Assembly (NCBI GenBank): GCA_025210575.1
Contig: JAOARK010000131.1
Location: forward strand, 1 to 10,282
Direction: 5' to 3'
Origin: Schleiferiaceae bacterium
GTDB taxonomy: Bacteria; Bacteroidota; Bacteroidia; Flavobacteriales; Schleiferiaceae
Length of the DNA stretch: 10,282 nt
The notes beneath the pieces are model-generated. The model was not told where the DNA came from, did not search any database, and was given only the letters and a program-made list of their open reading frames with translations. Position 1 is the stretch's first letter, and each line of letters starts with the position of its first letter. The translations under genes and the position numbers were made by a program. Shown in pieces: positions 6,726-10,282 of this stretch.

Positions 6726-7611
6726 ATTGAAATAATCTTTGTAGTTCCTCTTCGCTCGGTGCAAACCAATAGCTTCCGCTAATCGCTTTTGAGAACTCTA
6801 ATATTCTGTCGTAAACCTTATCAGGTGTCAGGCCTAACATACTTTCAAGCTGTAACTGAATTCTCAGCGTATGGCAAGCAAACGCTAGAAAGAACAGTCC
6901 GTGATCGTTTCCATCAATAAAAGGAGCACTTCTTCTCCAGATCTTTAAAGCCTCACCATTTAATTTAAGATCTGTCCGGCTAACATGTGAGTTATGAGGC
7001 ATTGCATCTCCCTCTAATTCTATGCTGTCTTCTTTTGTGCGCCCAATTATACCCTCTTGTTCTTTCACGGGAACTTTGGCAAATTTCTTTAAATCATGCA
7101 CCCATTTTTGAGAAAACACAATACTTCCGCCAGCTCCTGCTTTACCTTCTGGAATAAGTGCAGCATCCAAGCGTTTATCTTCTTTAGGATTAGCACTTCC
7201 ATCAACAAAACCTGTGAAGTCTCTCTTATCGTGGTATATGAATGCAGTTTGATTTACTAAACATTTTGAAGTTTCTTGTAGAGCTTGGGTGAGTTGAAGT
7301 GCTCTATCGAAGTTGTCACTTTCACTGCTAGAATGGATCCAAATAAATATGTCGTTTTGGGTAGTTGGCATTTTATAGCCATTTCTTCCCTCTAAAGTGG
7401 AAAAGCTCTTAAAGTGATCAGGCATTGATCCATCAAGTTTTTTCCACAAGACGTGACCAAAACTAATTACCTCATTAACTTTCTCGTTTGGAGGAATAGA
7501 GCTCATGGCTTTTTTTAGCGTTTTCACACCAGAAAGTGGCTTTAGTCTGAATTCAAGGAATGTAAAATGTGTTGATCCCTCTTTGAATATTCCTGCTTGT
7601 GGAGTTGCCAT
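6724..7611 (-). CDS. DyP-type heme peroxidase (YfeX/TyrA-like)
   Basis: Dye-decolourising peroxidases use heme b and hydrogen peroxide to oxidise varied substrates. The physiological substrate of this branch is not settled. The 295-residue length and motifs match the short, YfeX-like class. The N-terminus (QAGIFKEGSTHFTFLEFRL) is typical. The signature GFVDG at 134-138 gives distal Asp137; PHNSHVSRTDL at 205-215 gives the proximal heme ligand His209; Arg226 in IWRRSAPF fits the distal arginine. There is no signal peptide or Tat motif, so it should be cytoplasmic. The C-terminus ends in EEELQRLFQ, with no recognisable encapsulin-targeting tail. It is transcribed alone, convergent with nrfA and sharing its terminator; the gene on its upstream side has its own terminator. 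Family assignment is firm; the exact role is unknown. Confidence 0.93.
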   Translation of the reverse strand: MATPQAGIFKEGSTHFTFLEFRLKPLSGVKTLKKAMSSIPPNEKVNEVISFGHVLWKKLDGSMPDHFKSFSTLEGRNGYKMPTTQNDIFIWIHSSSESDNFDRALQLTQALQETSKCLVNQTAFIYHDKRDFTGFVDGSANPKEDKRLDAALIPEGKAGAGGSIVFSQKWVHDLKKFAKVPVKEQEGIIGRTKEDSIELEGDAMPHNSHVSRTDLKLNGEALKIWRRSAPFIDGNDHGLFFLAFACHTLRIQLQLESMLGLTPDKVYDRILEFSKAISGSYWFAPSEEELQRLFQ

Positions 7612-7633
7612 ATGAAATTATTATGTAGAGCTT

Positions 7634-7664
7634 TAAAAATAGGTCCTTCCTTTGAGGCGCACAA
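7634..7664 (-). promoter_or_regulatory. Possible promoter of the DyP peroxidase gene
   Basis: On the minus strand, TTG (7664-7662) is followed after 20 bases by TATTTTTA (7641-7634). This resembles the Bacteroidota TTG/TAnnTTTG pair with one mismatch in the -7 box, about 22 bases ahead of the start codon. AT-rich sequence makes chance matches common. The support is position plus near-consensus only. Confidence 0.33.
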
Positions 7665-7677
7665 TATCATTGGGAAT

Positions 7678-7703
7678 AAAAAAAGCCACCTAATAGGCGG
7701 CTT
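7678..7703 (-). terminator. Terminator after the small four-cysteine membrane protein gene
   Basis: Read on the minus strand, AAGCCGCC pairs with GGTGGCTT across a five-base loop (TATTA), 8 bp including one G-T wobble, and is followed by a run of seven T including the stem end. It lies about 21 bases after the stop of the 72-residue gene. It closes the aminotransferase-murB-small protein run and separates it from the DyP gene. Confidence 0.85.
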
Positions 7704-7724
7704 ATAAATTTTATGTGTTAACCA

Positions 7725-7943
7725 TTATGCTGTAGCAGCAGAATCGTCTTTTTTACATTTCTCTTCTGGAGTAGCTCCACAGAAACTGCAGTTTTCTCCT
7801 TCCGTGTTTAAAAATGGACTTTGACTCGCGCATGTTCCCGCAAACTCTCCATTCTTTTTCAATAAAATCTTTATCGCGATTCCCGCAAACCCAAGTCCTA
7901 AAAGAACTATGGTTATTAATAATACTGGCAATAAATTACTCAT
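7725..7943 (-). CDS. Small single-span membrane protein with four cysteines; candidate NqrM-like NQR maturation factor
   Basis: The 72-residue protein has one N-terminal membrane helix (about residues 4-28), two lysines after it and then a cysteine-bearing tail: Cys38 in GEFAGTC, Cys52 and Cys55 in NCSFCG, and Cys63 in EEKC. This architecture (short helix, a G-[ST]-C soon after it, then a CxC or CxxC pair and a last cysteine) recalls NqrM (DUF539), which is needed to install iron in the NqrD/NqrE centre. The spacing between cysteines differs from the proteobacterial form, so this is an inference from layout plus the presence of nqrDEF and apbE in the same window, not a proven match. It follows murB by 40 bases on the same strand and has its own terminator. 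Small size, a clean start and a fitting terminator support a real gene. The alternative is an uncharacterised Bacteroidota membrane protein binding a metal. Confidence 0.8.
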   Translation of the reverse strand: MSNLLPVLLITIVLLGLGFAGIAIKILLKKNGEFAGTCASQSPFLNTEGENCSFCGATPEEKCKKDDSAATA

Positions 7944-7983
7944 CTCTTGTTGTTTTAGGCATTCGCCAAATGTGGCCGCAAAG

Positions 7984-9003
7984 CTATAAAATGTTCACTT
8001 CAGCTTCTAGCGAAATACCAAATATTTCTTTTACTTTTTCTTGAATTTCAGACGATAGCGCCTTGAGTTCCTTTCCTTCACCACCACCATAGTTCACCAA
8101 TACTAGTGCCTGCTTTTCATGTACTCCAATAGCGCCTCGTTTCAACCCTTTAAATCCAGCTTTTTCAATTAACCATCCTGCTGCAACCTTGGTATGATCT
8201 TGACCATTTGGGTATGATGCTACATCTGGAAACTTGCTTTTCAATTCTGCGAATTGACCATTTGAAATAACAGGGTTTTTAAAAAAACTGCCAGAGTTGC
8301 CAATCTCTTTTGGGTCTGGTAATTTACTCTGACGAATGGCAATGACCGCATTGCTTATATCTTGAATAGTTGGTTCGGAAACACTATCGACTTTAAGCTG
8401 ATCTTGAATGGCACCATAACTCATTTTGAGTTGATGATTTTGTTTAGTGAGTTGAAGAGTGACTTCGGTAATAATGAACTTGCCTTTGTTCGCTCTTTTA
8501 AAAACAGAATCTCGATACCCAAACTCACAAGCCTCATGTGTAAAATAATGTACTTGACCTGATTCTATTTCCACGGCACTTAAAGACACGAACACATCTT
8601 TTAACTCTACACCGTAGGCTCCAATATTTTGGATAGGCGCAGTACCGATATTTCCAGGTATCAAAGAAAGGTTCTCAACCCCACCAAAATTTTGACGAAT
8701 TGCCCAAAGAACAAATTCGTGCCAATTTTCGCCCGCGGAAATGGCAACTTTTACAAAGTCATTATCTTCCTTAATAATTCGTTTCCCATTCAGCGAAAGC
8801 TTGATTACCGTACCTTCAAAATCTTTGGTCAAAAGAATATTGCTTCCTCCACCTAATGGAAGTAAAGGTTTTTTAGCCCATTCATGATTCAATAGAAAAT
8901 GAACCAATTCCTTTTCTGATTCTATTTCTACAAAATGACGGGCCTTTACATCAAGACCAAACGTGTTGTAGGGTTTTAGGCTTTCGTTTTCAAGGAACCG
9001 CAT
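7984..9003 (-). CDS. murB: UDP-N-acetylenolpyruvoylglucosamine reductase (type I)
   Basis: MurB uses NADPH and FAD to reduce UDP-GlcNAc-enolpyruvate to UDP-MurNAc, the second committed step of peptidoglycan precursor synthesis in the cytoplasm. At 339 residues it matches the E. coli-type (type I) enzyme. FAD-binding motifs are present: NTFGLDVKA at 13-21, LPLGGGSNIL at 48-57 and IPGNIGTAPIQNIGAYGVE at 115-133. The type I YRDSVFK loop (Tyr163, Arg164) is also present. The proton donor is Ser239 in GNSGSFFKNP, and the C-terminal LEAEV carries the catalytic Glu. The substrate segment AAGWLIEKAGFKG is intact. Its ATG lies one base after the stop codon of the upstream aminotransferase, so the two are co-transcribed and probably translationally coupled. 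It is not in a typical mur/fts division cluster here. Confidence 0.98.
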   Translation of the reverse strand: MRFLENESLKPYNTFGLDVKARHFVEIESEKELVHFLLNHEWAKKPLLPLGGGSNILLTKDFEGTVIKLSLNGKRIIKEDNDFVKVAISAGENWHEFVLWAIRQNFGGVENLSLIPGNIGTAPIQNIGAYGVELKDVFVSLSAVEIESGQVHYFTHEACEFGYRDSVFKRANKGKFIITEVTLQLTKQNHQLKMSYGAIQDQLKVDSVSEPTIQDISNAVIAIRQSKLPDPKEIGNSGSFFKNPVISNGQFAELKSKFPDVASYPNGQDHTKVAAGWLIEKAGFKGLKRGAIGVHEKQALVLVNYGGGEGKELKALSSEIQEKVKEIFGISLEAEVNIL

Positions 9004-9004
9004 A

Positions 9005-10201
9005 CTACTGTTTTCCAGGGTAAACTTCTAGTGCGTGTCGAATAATTTCAACCGAAGCTTTGATGGCATCTAAATTGAGTACGTAAGCCAATCGAGCTTG
9101 TTTCTTACCCAATTCTGGCTTTGCATAAAAACCACTAGCTGGAGCCATCATTACAGTTTCTCCTTTATACGCATAACTTTCTAGTAACCATTGTGCAAAT
9201 TGGTCCGCATCGTCCACGGGGAATTCAGCCATAGCATAAAAAGCACCCTTTGGTTTTGGGCATTTTACACCAGGGATAGAATTCAACCCATCTACCATTG
9301 CATCTCTTCGCTGAATGTACTCGTCATTCACTTCATCAAAATAAGATTGTGGTGTTTTTAATGCTGCTTCACTTGCAATCTGAGCATAAGTTGGAGGGCT
9401 TAATCGAGCTTGAGCAAATTTCATAGCGGTTGCCATTACTTCTTTATTCTTTGAAACAATAGCTCCAATTCTAGCGCCACACATGCTGTAACGCTTAGAA
9501 ACAGAATCTATAACAATAGCATTGTTCTCTAAACCATCAAGTTGAAGTACAGACGTATGCTGAGCACCATCGTAAGCAAATTCTCTATACACTTCATCAG
9601 CGATTAAGAAAAGATCGTGTTTCAAAACGATGTCTCTCAACTTCATCAACTCTTCTTTAGAGTACATGTAACCTGTTGGGTTTCCAGGGTTACAAATAAG
9701 AATAGCCTTTGTTTTTGGGGTAATCAGTTTTTCAAAATCTTCAATTGGAGGCAAGGCAAAACCGTTATCAATACTGGCAACAACGGGTATAACCTCAACT
9801 CCTGAAGCAATAGCAAAACCATTGTAATTAGCATAGAACGGTTCAGGAATGATCACTTCATCACCATTATCCATCATGCTACCAAATGCAAAAAGTAAGG
9901 CTTCACTACCACCGGTGGTTACAATAATATCCTCATTGGTCAATTGGATATTCAACTTTCCATAGTACTCTGCCATTCCATTGCGCAAACTTTCAAACCC
10001 TGCACTATGACTGTATTCCAAAACTGAAAGGTCATTGTTTTTTATAGCCTCTAAAGCAACTTCAGGAGTTTTAATATCAGGTTGACCAATGTTTAGGTAA
10101 TAAACCTTCTTACCATCTTTAACTGCTTTTTCAGCATAAGGAACCAATTTTCTAATTGGAGATTCGGGCATGTTTGCACCCTTTTTAGATATACCTGGCA
10201 T
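9005..10201 (-). CDS. Pyridoxal-phosphate-dependent class I/II aminotransferase (aspartate aminotransferase-like)
   Basis: This is a fold-type I PLP enzyme of 398 residues, cytoplasmic, transferring amino groups between amino acids and 2-oxo acids. Visible motifs are YLNIGQPD (35-42), the phosphate-binding TTGGSEAL (95-102), NPGNPTG (171-177), ADEVY with Asp202 contacting the pyridine nitrogen and Tyr205, and SVSKRYSMCGARIG (233-246) with Schiff-base Lys236 and Arg244. Arg370 in ARLAYV fits the substrate-carboxylate arginine. These place it in the AspB-like subgroup, but the amino acid used (aspartate, alanine, aromatic or other) cannot be decided by eye, so I give no symbol. The start at 10201 is preferred because family members carry a short ISKKG-like segment before MPESPIRKL; Met11 is an alternative. 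It is the first gene of the minus-strand run leading into murB. Confidence 0.93.
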   Translation of the reverse strand: MPGISKKGANMPESPIRKLVPYAEKAVKDGKKVYYLNIGQPDIKTPEVALEAIKNNDLSVLEYSHSAGFESLRNGMAEYYGKLNIQLTNEDIIVTTGGSEALLFAFGSMMDNGDEVIIPEPFYANYNGFAIASGVEVIPVVASIDNGFALPPIEDFEKLITPKTKAILICNPGNPTGYMYSKEELMKLRDIVLKHDLFLIADEVYREFAYDGAQHTSVLQLDGLENNAIVIDSVSKRYSMCGARIGAIVSKNKEVMATAMKFAQARLSPPTYAQIASEAALKTPQSYFDEVNDEYIQRRDAMVDGLNSIPGVKCPKPKGAFYAMAEFPVDDADQFAQWLLESYAYKGETVMMAPASGFYAKPELGKKQARLAYVLNLDAIKASVEIIRHALEVYPGKQ

Positions 10202-10256
10202 TTTCTTTTCGTTTATTCAAGTTGTATAACCAATTCCTAATTATGCGACTTATTGC

Positions 10257-10276
10257 TTGCCGCCAAAGTGCGGCAA
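10257..10276. repeat. GC-rich hairpin near the right edge, upstream of the aminotransferase
   Basis: TTGCCGC at 10257-10263 pairs perfectly with GCGGCAA at 10270-10276 across a six-base loop (CAAAGT), a 7-bp GC-rich stem in an AT-rich intergenic region. On the plus strand it is followed by only three T, and no adequate T-run follows on the minus strand. A weak terminator of a gene beyond the window edge or a leader hairpin of the aminotransferase transcript are both possible. Confidence 0.45.
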
Positions 10277-10282
10277 ATTTGA

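Noticed and set aside
6724..6760. Encapsulin cargo tail on the DyP peroxidase
   Set aside because: The C-terminus ends in EEELQRLFQ, without a linker and a hydrophobic targeting peptide, and no encapsulin gene is present.
7944..7983. Small peptide MPKTTRDE between murB and the four-cysteine gene
   Set aside because: Only eight codons, overlapping the next start codon, with nothing to support translation.
7814..8044. 76-residue plus-strand open frame
   Set aside because: It overlaps the antisense of the four-cysteine protein and the end of murB, both better supported. No family features are visible.

Overview
The window looks like chromosomal DNA of a Bacteroidota bacterium, probably a marine or other free-living Flavobacteriia/Cytophagia-type lineage. 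The composition is moderately AT-rich. The starts I checked are preceded by AT-rich leaders without a clear GGAGG Shine-Dalgarno. A Bacteroidota-style promoter (TTG-N19-TAnnTTTG-like) can be placed upstream of the porin gene, and the gene content fits (Na+-NQR, an NrfHA nitrite reductase behind an outer-membrane barrel gene, a type I MurB). I cannot name a genus.

Layout. Positions 1-3038 (+ strand) hold the end of a Na+-translocating NADH:quinone reductase operon: the last codons of nqrD, then nqrE and nqrF, a strong intrinsic terminator, and apbE, whose product attaches FMN to NqrB/NqrC. The apbE frame is interrupted by one in-frame TAG at codon 134, with all downstream family motifs intact. 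Positions 3163-6680 (+) hold a three-gene respiratory unit: an outer-membrane beta-barrel protein of the alginate-export-like class, the tetraheme menaquinol dehydrogenase NrfH and the pentaheme nitrite reductase NrfA. It is closed by a bidirectional terminator. Positions 6724-10201 (- strand) hold a cytoplasmic DyP-type heme peroxidase and, separately, a co-directional run of aminotransferase, murB and a 72-residue single-span membrane protein with four cysteines.

How it fits together. Na+-NQR feeds electrons from NADH into the quinone pool and pumps Na+. NrfH takes electrons from menaquinol and passes them to NrfA, which reduces nitrite to ammonium in the periplasm. The barrel protein may let small ions cross the outer membrane. 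ApbE and the small four-cysteine protein (a possible counterpart of the NQR maturation factor NqrM) would be the assembly factors for the pump. The main points for a second look are the amber codon in apbE and the proposed NqrM-like protein. There is no sign of a mobile element, CRISPR array, tRNA or rRNA, and no gene-free stretch longer than about 125 bases.
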